Shown: positions 28,529-36,543, numbered from the stretch's first letter. The stretch: DNA of 64,000 nt from CAVTYH01 sp963773875 (GCA_963773875.1 CAVZCV010000013.1:138453-202452); one strand, 5' to 3'. Notes: generated by a model from the letters alone, not told the origin. Numbers and translations: made by a program.

Positions 28529-30897
28529 TTACGAGTCTCCGCGGACGATCTTGAGCAGTTCTTGACCGGTCATGCGATGGGCCGCATCGTGCGGGCAGGC
28601 ATAAACGCAGCTCGGTTGACCATCAATGTTGCGGCACAAATCGCAGGATGTTGCCTTCTGGCGTACGACCACGGCTCGCTGACCGGTAAGCGGATCGACG
28701 GTCTGCTCATCGGTTACGAAGCCATGCATGTTGATGTTGCCGTACGGACAATTAACGGCGCACTTGCCGCAGCCGATGCACCAATCTTCAATCACAATTT
28801 CCTTACTGCCCACGCGGCGGATCGATCCCACCGGGCAACCAACCAGGCAATACGGATCCATACACGACCGACATGAGCTGGCGACCAGATATTTATCGAA
28901 TCGCAATCCTTCGCGAATCAGCCGCGTCACGCCGTCATGCGCATCGGCGCATGCCTTTGTGCATTCATCGCAGCGCGTGCACTTTTCCAAATCGAGGACC
29001 AACAGACTTTGGGCATTGAGCAAGCCTTGGCTCAAAAACTCATCGAGTGGCACCCGTTCGATTTGCATCCGCTCCTGTTCATTCTGCTCCAACCGCTGAC
29101 TGGCCGCGGCCACGAATTGCTTATGCATCTCAGGGAACTCGGCGAGCAACTGGCGAAAATCGTCGCCGGTCAGCCGCACTAGATCAACGTGATCGAGCGC
29201 ACTGCAAGTTGCCGTACGCGTTCCGGCCTGCACTCGATTGCGCAGTTCAGGCAAATCGGAAAGCAGGCCGATTTCCCCGAAATAGCCGCCAGGCCCAACA
29301 TAGTTCAGCACCGCCTCTCCGCCTGGTCGGCGCTGCGATACTTTCACAAAGCCGACGCGGACCATGTAAAAATGATCGGCCTTATCGCCTTGGCGGAAAA
29401 TCACCTGGCCAGGGTAAACGCGAATCAGTTGGACGCGAGGACGCACAAAATCGACAAAGCGTTGAAATTCCGCCGGAGTCTGCAGCAAGTCGGCAAACAG
29501 CCGCACGCTGCGCAAATGCGAATCGAGCGAGCGCCGACGGTAAACATCGTCGAGCAGTTTTCGCGAAGTTTTGTTTCGTTGCAGCACGTAGAGCACGTTC
29601 CGCAAAATTTCGAGCACCGTCGTGTTCTCGGCGGCAATCACCGTGGCTGCGCGCGGATAATTGCTCATGCACGTCATCTCGCCGAAGATGATGTCGTCCG
29701 GCGTGAGCACCGCCACCGGCTTGTCGTATTGCAGCGAAACCGGCGCATCGACGGGGATGAACGAACCGCCGCTTTCCCCTTCGCGCCGCTCGCCAGAACG
29801 ATTCACCAGCCGACTTACCACGCGACCCAGCAGGCCAAACCCGCCGCTGCGTTCTTGCCGCACATGGCTAGCGGCGTGCGAATTCGCACTTCGACTTTGC
29901 CCGATTCAATTACAAACGCTGTGGAGCCGAATTCGCCTTCCTTACAAATCACTTCGCCCGGTTTGAATTCCCGACGAACCACGGAACCATCGTTCCAACG
30001 CAAAAAGGCATCGGATACGCCTTGAAATAGCCGCTGCGATTTTAATTCGTCGGCCTTTACCGGCTGCGGGGCCGGCGTGATATCGCGCCACGGTTTCACA
30101 TCGACCACGCTGCGGCTGGAAAGAGCGCCGGTCGGACAAGAAACCATGCATTCGCCGCAGGCCACGCACGAGCTGTTGCCCATTGGGTCGTTCAAATCGA
30201 AGGCGATTCGAGCCGAATAGCCCTTTCCCATCCGACCGATTACATAGTTCTTCCGCACTTCGCTGCAGGCCCTCACACAGCGGTCGCACAGAATGCACGC
30301 GTTGTGGTCCACGGCAATCACGAGCGAGGAATCGTCTTGGCCGCGGTCTGTCTTTGGCGGTGGCAAGCGACCCGTTTTCACATCAAACTGTTTGGCAAGC
30401 TTTTCCAGTTCGTTCTCGCCATACTGCCGACCTTGTTCGCGTGGGCGATCGTGATCGGTCATCAACATTTCAACGATCACTTTCGCCGTCTGCTTTACTT
30501 TTTCGCTGGTGCGAACGGTCTTGATCACCATGCCCGGCTCAATCGCTCGATAGCAGGATGGAACAAGCCGATGAAATTTTTCCTGCTCGACAACGCACAC
30601 GCGGCAGGCCGCCACGGGCGTCATGTGTTCCCGATGGCACAACAGCGGAATGGGGTTGGCCGGCTCGCCCAACTGTTCGCAGTACAGCTGCGTGGCGGCA
30701 TCGTAGATGGTGTTGAGCCGCGTGGAGACAATCTTGCCCGAGGCATCGTACGACGGCTTCACGCGGTTCATCACCACTTTGTGGCCGTCGATCGTCAGCT
30801 CGATGTTGCCCTGACCGAACAGATCCATCTGCGAGCGGCCCATCGTCACGAGCTGATCGCCCAGGAGCAAATCGAATTCGTCAAATTCACCAGGCAT
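28529..30897 (-). CDS. NuoG-like Fe-S protein fused to two cNMP-binding domains and a polyferredoxin (one frameshift)
   Basis: The merged protein is about 790 residues. Residues 70-140 form a NuoG-type 2Fe-2S domain (Cys87, 98, 101, 115). The following HDRP segment lacks the Cys of the NuoG His/Cys cluster. Residues 195-260 hold two 4Fe-4S sites (Cys201/204/207/211 and 244/247/250/254). Next is a first cyclic-nucleotide-binding domain with phosphate-binding-cassette motif FGEM...PRAATV. The frame breaks near 29865 within it. A second such domain has FGEIGLLSD...RTAT. The C-terminal 160 residues are an HycB/NrfC-like ferredoxin with four more Cys groups (CTRCDECTKAC, CRSCMDPYCLVGC, CIGCGKCAVNC, CDLC...CVYAC). 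It likely acts as the cytoplasmic electron hub of the NuoEF-like diaphorase, controlled by cAMP or cGMP; both are inferences. Confidence 0.78.
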
Positions 30898-31540
30898 TTA
30901 AGGGTCCAACCCGTAATTTATTGAAGTGGAAAGTGCATCCGATTTCAAAATCTCAATTCCCAAATCTCAAACATGATTCCAACAACATTTGCGCTGCGAT
31001 TACCCACGAACGATTATGGATGCCGCCGCCTGCGAGCCGCAATCGCAATGAAACCAGATGGCCGACGTTATTTCGCAGGCCGTTTTCCAGAAATTGCGAA
31101 TTCTTCGGGAAAACCGGCGTGTTCCAGAAAGGCATGAAACGCCGGCGCGATCGGCGAGCGAAACTCTCGGGTATTTCGATGCTCTTTGGCGGCTCCGGCC
31201 GAAAACGCGATTCAGAGTGAAATAACCCCAGCACTTTTCTCGAGAAAACAAGCACAAAACGCATTTGTTTTTTCACAGTTATTTCACTCCGTCGTTCCAC
31301 CGCGCCTTTTCGCCTTACACAGTCCGGCCGTTTCGGAGGAAGTAATTTCGCATTTTGCACCAACTCATACCACGCCTCGCTTTTTCCTGTCTTTCGGCAT
31401 CAACAAACCCCCGCACGCACAATGCGTGCATAGACGCATATTACTGTACACTGGAACATTTGTCAATGGTGTTCTTAGGCCATTCCGAAAATAAATGTAA
31501 CTCGTTGCAGTATAGATACATGCGCACAGTGGCGCGCTGG
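30898..31540. other. Upstream region of the Fe-S hub gene, no convincing gene
   Basis: Apart from the GTGAAATAAC element at 31209-31290, this 640-bp stretch shows only short AT-richer tracts and a small GCACGCA/TGCGTGC inverted repeat near 31411. A 136-codon minus-strand frame at 30953-31363 has no recognisable features and cuts through the repeat, so I do not call it. The promoter of the hub gene could be here, because the accessory block separates it from the NuoEF-like gene. Confidence 0.5.
31209..31290 (+). repeat. Dispersed inverted-repeat element, copy B (GTGAAATAAC family)
   Basis: GTGAAATAAC (31217-31226) and GTTATTTCAC (31278-31287) are perfect 10-bp inverted arms 51 bp apart. The whole element aligns with the reverse complement of 5910-5991, including GATTCA at the start, CCAGCACTT/CCGGCACTT after the arm, and TTTCACAGT/TTTCGCAGT near the far end. 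It is short and carries no ORF, so it resembles a MITE or a structured intergenic repeat. Confidence 0.6.
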
Positions 31541-31583
31541 GTGCCACTGGCTGTGCCAGTGTTTCGCATCACGACTGGCGAAA
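31541..31583. repeat. GTGCCACTGGC-family repeat, partial copy
   Basis: The 24-nt arm at 31541-31564 differs from the imuB copy at a single base (GTGCCACTGGCTGTGCCAGT). Only a fragment of the opposite arm (ACTGGCGAAAC, 31573-31583) follows. It lies about 90 bp before the 62-bp repeat at 31675, as does the third copy before the second 62-bp repeat. Confidence 0.7.
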
Positions 31584-31674
31584 CGTTTTCGCCGGTAGAC
31601 CAAAAATAGCCGACGGCCCCAAGAGTTGCTGTCGACGTGGGCCGAGCAGATCCCAGCTTGCACTCGACCACCTC

Positions 31675-31737
31675 CCGCAATATACAATGCAGGGATAATT
31701 GGAACTATCCAACGTTAACGTTGTTCAATATTCTGTT
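31675..31737 (+). repeat. 62-bp repeat ending at an integron-type crossover triplet, copy 1
   Basis: The segment from CCGCAATATAC to ATTCTGTT matches 33977-34038 over about 62 bp, with few differences and a 1-base gap. It contains the palindrome AACGTTAACGTT. Identity stops exactly after the GTT of GTTCGGC (31735-31741). The copy at 33977 also stops at GTT, there of GTTATGC. That is where integron integrases cut (G/TT). A cassette-like ORF follows at once. Confidence 0.7.
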
Positions 31738-31754
31738 CGGCCACTTCATACGCC

Positions 31755-32072
31755 GTGGAAAGCATCGCTGAGTATCTATTTCGACGATGCGCCCGAGCAT
31801 TGCCAGACCAGGCGCTCACCGACATCTTTGGGCGGCTCGTTTGGGCGATGGACGATAACGGCAAAGAGATTGTCCAGACGTTGTGCCATTGGATCGAGTC
31901 GGGCGACTTGGAGTGCGCTCGCGTTGCCCTCGCTTTTGACGAGTGTTTTCTCTATCAAACACGAGATGCGATGGTCACAGCGTTCGACGGACTATGCGCA
32001 CGTTTTCCAGATTTGCGCTTGCGCTGCGACGAAAAGCTCGCAGCGTGGGACACTCAGAACAGACGCACATGA
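31755..32072 (+). CDS. Cassette-type small hypothetical protein
   Basis: The 105-residue protein starts at GTG (MESIAEYLFRRCARALPDQALTD) 14 bases after the GTTCGGC boundary. It is acidic and helical, with no signal or membrane segment (MDDNGKEIVQTLCHWIESGDLECARVALAF). Eleven bases after its stop is GCCTAAC (32083-32089), which fits the RYYYAAC inverse core of an attC and is one mismatch from the complement of its own left boundary. The rest of an attC cannot be seen, so if this is a cassette its recombination site is degenerate or overwritten by the REP/transposase remnant. The function is unknown. Confidence 0.5.
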   Translation: MESIAEYLFRRCARALPDQALTDIFGRLVWAMDDNGKEIVQTLCHWIESGDLECARVALAFDECFLYQTRDAMVTAFDGLCARFPDLRLRCDEKLAAWDTQNRRT

Positions 32073-32277
32073 GCTCACAGCGGCCTAACCTCTATATGGC
32101 CTCGTCCTATCAAGAGGGCGCATGGGGAGCGGGATCGGGGAGTTTCTAGCATGGATTCGCTCTCCGAGAAGGTTCGTGACAGGACGACGGGGATTTGGTG
32201 ACGGGTCAGCTTCGGCCAGGTAGGCTCTCTTGCAAACGGCATCGGGCCACTCTTCGGGTTGTTGGCTTGGCTCCGTT

Positions 32278-32360
32278 CGACCTGAAAGGTCGCTTCCGCT
32301 AGCCCAGGCCGAAAGGCCTGGGTTTGAGATGACGAAGAGCCCGTCCGACCTGAAAGGTCG
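32278..32360. repeat. REP palindrome block left of the transposase remnant
   Basis: CGACCTGAAAGGTCG occurs twice (32278-32292 and 32346-32360), with the stem-loop GCCCAGGCC-GAAA-GGCCTGGGT (32302-32323) between. The orientation of CCTGAAAGG here is opposite to CCTTTCAGG in the block at 32576-32703. The two blocks therefore bracket the transposase remnant as inverted REPs. The sequence from 32090 to 32277 shows nothing I recognise. Confidence 0.7.
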
Positions 32361-32378
32361 ATTCTTTGGAAATGCGAA

Positions 32379-32568
32379 TCGGTTAGCCAATCAAACGTCG
32401 ACGCGGTTCGCGAATATATCCGCACGCAGCCGGAGCATCACCAAAGGCAATCGTTTCAGGACGAATTGCGTGAATGGTTGCGGCGGTACGAGATCGAAGC
32501 GCGCTGCTGGCGCGGGTCTCCCGACCCTGCCGCCCGCGGAATGGGACGAGCGCTACGTGAGGGATTGA
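32379..32568 (+). pseudogene. C-terminal remnant of a REP-associated IS200-like transposase (RAYT)
   Basis: The translated fragment SVSQSNVDAVREYIRTQPEH continues HQRQSFQDELREWLRRYEIE, which is the typical C-terminus of TnpA_REP/IS200-like tyrosine transposases. The family ending DERYVxD is present as DERYVRD, one frame over, and stops at 32566-32568. The catalytic HUH and Tyr region is missing. REP palindromes on both sides are the usual substrate and context of RAYTs. It is a dead remnant rather than an active element. Confidence 0.7.
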
Positions 32569-32575
32569 AATGAAT

Positions 32576-32703
32576 GGCCCTTTCAGGGCCAGCGACATTG
32601 TCGGCGTCCGGTTTCCCAGGCCGTTGGCCTGGGCTAACAGAAACGACCTTTCAGGCCGAAGAGAGGAAGAACCGCCCCGTCCTGGAAGCGACCTTTCAGG
32701 CCG
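32576..32703. repeat. REP palindrome block right of the transposase remnant
   Basis: This block holds GGCCCTTTCAGGGCC (32576-32590), CCCAGGCCGTTGGCCTGGG (32615-32633) and two copies of CGACCTTTCAGGCCG (32644-32658, 32689-32703). They are inverted relative to the left block. Spacing is irregular and there are no uniform spacers, which argues against a CRISPR array. Confidence 0.7.
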
Positions 32704-32886
32704 ATTCGGAGGCCACTTCCAGTTGAACTTGCCCAAATCTAGCCCCAGAATCAACATGGCCGTGTGCTCTTGAAAAGGGGATGTGTGCGAAAACCGCCAT
32801 CATTCCATCACGTTCTTGCACCGCACCTCGCCGTGCAAGTGCAGACGGCTTACATGGATTCGTTAGACCACGTCGATCGGAAAGTT

Positions 32887-33729
32887 ATGTCCAAAACAAA
32901 ACCCGATGAACGGACGCTGCAAGAATTGGGGCGCGCGATCGAAGCCGATTCAACGGCGTTGCTGGAGCCGTTCATCAAGGCGGGTGGATCGGTGGAGCAG
33001 CGAATCGGCGAGGGTCTTCGAACCACGCTCTTGGAATTCGCGATCGAAAACAATGCGATCAAGGTGGCAACATTCTTGATTAACGCCGGCGCCAAGTTGG
33101 ACAAGGGTCCAAACAGACCGCTTATCTATGCCGCGCTGTTTAACCGGGTGGAAATTGTCGAGCTCTTGTTGAAGGCGGGCGCAGACCCAAACGTAACGGT
33201 TTCCAATCCGGACGAAGATGTGCGTGGCGAGACGACGTTGATGTACGCAGTTGACTTTCCTGAAAAAATCAAAATTGTCGAGTTGCTGCTTCAACACGGC
33301 GCAAACCCGAACCTGGCCAACAGCAAAGGTGAAACGGCTCTCCACTACGCGGTGGACTCCGGCAATCTCGACGCCGTCCGCCGACTTCTGGATGCTGGAG
33401 GGACGCCGTCTGGTGTTGTTTTGCACGGGCTGATTTACTGCTGCAGCAACATCAGCTTGGAAATACTGAAACTGTTGATTGCGGCCGGCGCCGATGTGAA
33501 CGCCCTTGGCAAGGGTGAATCTCATTTCCCGGGCTGCACTGCCCTGGAAAGCGCAAAGGGTGCTTACAAAGAGAAAACAGAGTTGATTGACGCACTCAGC
33601 CGCCGGCAGCGAGAAGCTTGGGAGGAAGAAACTCTCGAGCGTTGGAAAGCTGAGGCCCAGATCTATCAGGCGATGATTGACGAATTGAGCCGGGCCGGCG
33701 CCAGCGAATCTTCCACATCTAGAACATGA
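32887..33729 (+). CDS. Ankyrin-repeat protein
   Basis: The 280-residue protein is read from MSKTKPDERTLQELGRAIEA, with GGAAAG just upstream. Six or so ankyrin repeats cover residues 30-225, with the hallmarks NNAIKVATFLINAGAKLDKG, NRVEIVELLLKAGADPNVTV, TLMYAVDFPEKIKIVELLLQHG, TALHYAVDSGNLDAVRRLLDAG and LEILKLLIAAGADVNALGKG. A helical charged tail (SRRQREAWEEETLERWKAEA) follows. Ankyrin arrays mediate protein binding; the partner is unknown. An upstream in-frame ATG at 32854 is possible. It lies inside the accessory block between the RAYT remnant and the integron cassette. Confidence 0.82.
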   Translation: MSKTKPDERTLQELGRAIEADSTALLEPFIKAGGSVEQRIGEGLRTTLLEFAIENNAIKVATFLINAGAKLDKGPNRPLIYAALFNRVEIVELLLKAGADPNVTVSNPDEDVRGETTLMYAVDFPEKIKIVELLLQHGANPNLANSKGETALHYAVDSGNLDAVRRLLDAGGTPSGVVLHGLIYCCSNISLEILKLLIAAGADVNALGKGESHFPGCTALESAKGAYKEKTELIDALSRRQREAWEEETLERWKAEAQIYQAMIDELSRAGASESSTSRT

Positions 33730-33743
33730 GAACCATCCGCCGG

Positions 33744-33805
33744 GTGCCAGTGGCTTTGCCAGCATTTCGACTCAAGCGGCGGAACACTGGCCTAGCCAGT
33801 CGCAC
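33744..33805. repeat. GTGCCACTGGC-family repeat with both arms, diverged copy
   Basis: The left arm GTGCCAGTGGCTTTGCCAGC (start of 33744-33767) and the right arm AACACTGGCCTAGCCAGTCG (start of 33783-33805) are imperfect inverted repeats of the same family as 5231-5313. The element begins 15 bases after the ankyrin stop and could act as its terminator. The rest of the gap up to 33976 contains only the small stem TATCCAAC-N6-GTTGGATA at 33896-33917. Confidence 0.65.
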
Positions 33806-33976
33806 CTTACGCAGACGCACCGACACTCGGATTCCATTTGCGTGATGTACGCGAGGCCGGGACCGACATTTGGGAACATAAGTGCCTGCCGGTATTATCC
33901 AACGGAAAAGTTGGATAGTACGGACGCTCGCAAGCTGTAATTACCGTGGCAGGAAAAACTTGCATGTTCGTTCCTT

Positions 33977-34038
33977 CCGCGATATACATTGCGGGGATAT
34001 TGGAACTATCCAACGTTAACGTTGTTCAATATTCTGTT
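33977..34038 (+). repeat. 62-bp repeat ending at an integron-type crossover triplet, copy 2
   Basis: It matches 31675-31737 up to and including GTT at 34036-34038, the left core of the proven cassette at 34037-34680. The shared end contains TTGGAACTATCC and the palindrome AACGTTAACGTT. It could be the right half of a shared attC, an attI-like site or a conserved cassette promoter; none is settled by sequence alone. Confidence 0.7.
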
Positions 34039-34680
34039 ATGCGGCAAATGCTATGGACCACTTGGAGCCACTCCGCCGTCGAATTCGTGTCGCTCCGATA
34101 GCTGACCCGCCGCGCCCTTGGAAGCGATTGGCGGTTCACGCCGTGGGCGGCCTGACCGAAGTTGGATTTGCCGATGACTCGGATTTGCTCTTGATCGTTT
34201 CCTCGCAGGGCCGGGGCGTCGTCGATTGTCGAACCGGAGAACGAGTAGCTCGCGTTCGTGCCGAGCCGGACGACTCCTGGTACGAAGAGCGACGGCTTCT
34301 TGCAAAAGGGATTGGCCCGCTCGAAGGCAAAAAGGTTCGATTGACTGGACTGCATGGCGGCGGATTGCCTATTTGTGGTCGCGAAGGATGGTCGGTCGAG
34401 GCATTGGCGATTGACTGGCCCGATGTGAGTCTGCTGCTGGTCGAGCCTTGGCAGTCCATCTATGACCACTCGGCCAAGTTCACAAAACTTGCTGTCGAAC
34501 GCGAGGTTCGGGCCTTTGGCTTTTCCGAAACAGGCGCGAGTTTAGTTTTGGCAACAAGCAGCGATGTCGCTGTGTACGGCGCGTAGCCGCATAACAAGTC
34601 GCTGCAGACAGACCGGGGCCGCATTACGGTTTTTCGGAGTTCACAGGTTCCTCGGCGGCCCCGGCTGCTGAGCTTTGTCG
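34037..34680 (+). mobile_element. Integron-type gene cassette (644 bp)
   Basis: The left boundary is G/TTATGC at 34036-34042. The attC starts with GCATAAC at 34589-34595 and ends with G/TTAGGC at 34680-34686. Circularising the cassette at G/TT would create GTTATGC, the exact reverse complement of its own GCATAAC. That is the diagnostic relation between a cassette's 5' end and its attC inverse core. One ORF fills the cassette in the usual orientation. No integron integrase is in the window, so this is a lone cassette or a CALIN-type remnant. Confidence 0.82.
34053..34586 (+). CDS. Integron cassette-encoded hypothetical protein
   Basis: The 177-residue soluble protein starts MDHLEPLRRRIRVAPIADPP, 16 bases inside the cassette, and its TAG lies 2 bases before the attC. 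It is mostly beta-strand with repeated hydrophobic stretches (LLLIVSSQGRGVVDCRTGER, VSLLLVEPWQSIYDH, ASLVLATSSDVAVYGA). This could be a small propeller-like or WD-like sensor fold, but I do not recognise a family. Cassette proteins are typically of unknown function. Expression would depend on an upstream promoter, possibly in the 62-bp repeat. Confidence 0.72.
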   Translation: MDHLEPLRRRIRVAPIADPPRPWKRLAVHAVGGLTEVGFADDSDLLLIVSSQGRGVVDCRTGERVARVRAEPDDSWYEERRLLAKGIGPLEGKKVRLTGLHGGGLPICGREGWSVEALAIDWPDVSLLLVEPWQSIYDHSAKFTKLAVEREVRAFGFSETGASLVLATSSDVAVYGA

Positions 34681-34686
34681 TTAGGC
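34589..34686 (+). mobile_element. attC recombination site (59-base element)
   Basis: The outer cores are GCATAAC (34589-34595) and GTTAGGC (34680-34686). Inner arms include CCGGGGCCGC (34613-34622), perfectly complementary to GCGGCCCCGG (34655-34664), flanked by GCTGCAG and GCTGCTGAGC with the unpaired bases typical of attC. The 98-bp length is within the normal range. The loop is about 32 nt. Confidence 0.85.
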
Positions 34687-34706
34687 ACTTTCGAACGCGC
34701 GATGGA

Positions 34707-36488
34707 TCATTCGTGCGGCTGATGACTTTGGCTGCCGACATACTGCTCGACGATGTGCGGAAAGTGTTTGATTAGCGAGCGAATGGGACTGGAGACGACC
34801 CAGCCAAGGCCGCAGATGGCGGCTTCGAGCAGCATGTGGGAGAGATCGTTCACCGTGCTCAGTTCGTCGCCGCTGTTGCTGCGGCGCTGAACTAGCGCGG
34901 TGAGAAGATCAACAATCTTTTGCGATCCCAATCGGCAGGGCACACATTTGCCGCAAGATTCGTTGCGGAAGAATTCGGTGCAGTTCAGTGCTGCTTCCAT
35001 CAGGTTGGCTTTATCGCCGTAGACCACGAACGCGGCGCCGAGCATGAAATCGGGAAACGGCTTGAAGACATCGAAATCGAGCGGCACGTCGAGCATATCG
35101 ATCGTCTTGGCGCCGGCGTTAATTATGCCGCGCTCCACTAACGTTTTCACAAAAGCGGCCGGTTGCCTGGCCACTTCCAAAACAGGTGGCAAAAAACCGC
35201 CGGAGGGACCCGACGTGCAGATTGCTTGCAGTTGCTGCCCGTCGCGCATGCCACCGGCGCAATCAAAGATTAATTCGCGCACCGTTTGGCCTATGGGCAC
35301 TTCGTACACGCCAGGCCGGTTCACATCGCCGCTGATCGAGACCAGTCGCAATCCGGTGCCGCCATTCGTGCCCGCCTTTCGATACCAATCGCCGCCGCGA
35401 ATCAAAATCGAAGGGACCCAGGAAAAGGTCTCGACATTGTTCATGGAAGTGGGCTTGGCATACAAACCTTCCAAGGACATCAGCGGCGGCTTGTTGCGTG
35501 GCTCCGCGCGCCGATCTTCAATCGCCTCTAGTAGTGCCGTCTCTTCACCGCAAATGTATCCGCCTGGACTGACAAAAACCTCGAGCTCGACGCTTAAGCC
35601 TGAGCCCAAGATGTTGCGGCCGGTGAGTCCCAGCGATTTCATCCCCTCCAACGTGCGCCGCACGGCTGCAATTTCGTCCTGATATTCGTGACGGATGAAA
35701 AGAAAGCCCCGTTCGGCGCCGACGGTGAGCGCCGCCATCGTTATGCCTTCAATCATCAACCACGGAGCGCGGCGCAGAAGTTCACGGTCCTTGAAGGTGC
35801 CTGGCTCGCTTTCATCGCCATTGCAGACGGTGTATTTCGGAAAGAACGGCGCATCGCGGACGGTCGTCCATTTGCGGACCGTTGGAAAGCCGGCGCCCCC
35901 CATGCCGCGTAGGTTGGCGGTTTCGAGAGCCTTCAGAATGGGATCGCCAATGCGCTTGCGCTTCTGCTTCACATCGGGATCCGGATCTTTTTTCCACTCC
36001 TCAACAAATTGACGAATGCAATTGTAGGTCGGCTGGCCCTCGTACGGATCGACTTGCCAACCGAGCGGCGTATTGATGGTGTGCGGAGCAGGAAGCGGCT
36101 GACCGGCGGCGGCCAGACGGACAAGATTTTCGATTTCGGTAGTCGACTTATCGAAATAGACTTTGTCGTTGATCATCACCGCCGGCGCGCCATCGCAACG
36201 ACCAAGGCAGGAAGCACCTTCAACTTCGATCTGGCCAGCTCCAACTTCTCCGGCCAAAGTTTTTAAGCGCTCGTGGCACGCCGCCGAACCACGAAGCCAA
36301 CACGCCATGTCGCGACAAACGCGCACCTCCACGGCAGGCGCAGGGGACAAGCGGAAGTGCGGAAAATAACTGGCGACTTCGTGCAGACGGCACAGCGGCG
36401 TATTGATGCGCTCCGAAAGTGCGCGCAACTCCGCCTCCGGCAAATAACGATGCTCGTGTTGAATTTTGTGGAGCTCTTGAACGATCAT
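34707..36488 (-). CDS. NuoE-NuoF fusion, NAD(P)H dehydrogenase (diaphorase) subunit
   Basis: Residues 1-130 are a NuoE-like 2Fe-2S thioredoxin fold (Cys58, 63, 94, 98). Residues 150-593 are NuoF-like, with the NADH/FMN loop RGMGGAGFP (194-202), the flavin motif NGDESEPGTFKDR (223-235), SPGGYICGEETALLEAIED and the 4Fe-4S motif ESCGKCVPCRLG plus a fourth Cys in AAICGLG. Such fusions feed electrons from NAD(P)H in bidirectional hydrogenases, formate dehydrogenases and bifurcating complexes. No hydrogenase, formate dehydrogenase or complex I membrane subunit is present here. Its likely partner is the NuoG-like hub at 28529-30897, now 3.8 kb downstream across the accessory block. Upstream are the decaheme and b-type proteins on the same strand. 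Confidence 0.88.
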   Translation of the reverse strand: MIVQELHKIQHEHRYLPEAELRALSERINTPLCRLHEVASYFPHFRLSPAPAVEVRVCRDMACWLRGSAACHERLKTLAGEVGAGQIEVEGASCLGRCDGAPAVMINDKVYFDKSTTEIENLVRLAAAGQPLPAPHTINTPLGWQVDPYEGQPTYNCIRQFVEEWKKDPDPDVKQKRKRIGDPILKALETANLRGMGGAGFPTVRKWTTVRDAPFFPKYTVCNGDESEPGTFKDRELLRRAPWLMIEGITMAALTVGAERGFLFIRHEYQDEIAAVRRTLEGMKSLGLTGRNILGSGLSVELEVFVSPGGYICGEETALLEAIEDRRAEPRNKPPLMSLEGLYAKPTSMNNVETFSWVPSILIRGGDWYRKAGTNGGTGLRLVSISGDVNRPGVYEVPIGQTVRELIFDCAGGMRDGQQLQAICTSGPSGGFLPPVLEVARQPAAFVKTLVERGIINAGAKTIDMLDVPLDFDVFKPFPDFMLGAAFVVYGDKANLMEAALNCTEFFRNESCGKCVPCRLGSQKIVDLLTALVQRRSNSGDELSTVNDLSHMLLEAAICGLGWVVSSPIRSLIKHFPHIVEQYVGSQSHQPHE

Positions 36489-36543
36489 GCGTTAAATATC
36501 AAATCGCATGTCCCAGCTGATTTGGGACTTGAGAGTTTGAATT

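Noticed and set aside
30953..31363. Minus-strand hypothetical gene of 136 codons
   Set aside because: It runs through the dispersed GTGAAATAAC element and shows no recognisable protein features.
31675..31737. attI site of a complete integron
   Set aside because: No integron integrase is encoded next to it, and a second copy lies 2.3 kb away; the site type stays open.
32278..32703. Possible CRISPR array from regularly recurring GC-rich repeats
   Set aside because: The repeats are self-palindromic, of several types, irregularly spaced and inverted around a transposase remnant; there are no spacers of constant length.
33896..33917. ATCCAAC...GTTGGAT as a second attC
   Set aside because: The cores are only 6 bases apart, far too short for an attC; it is a simple 8-bp stem-loop.
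28529..36488. Respiratory complex I operon
   Set aside because: Only NuoE, NuoF and a NuoG-like N-terminus are present; none of the membrane-arm subunits is found, and the neighbours are cytochromes.
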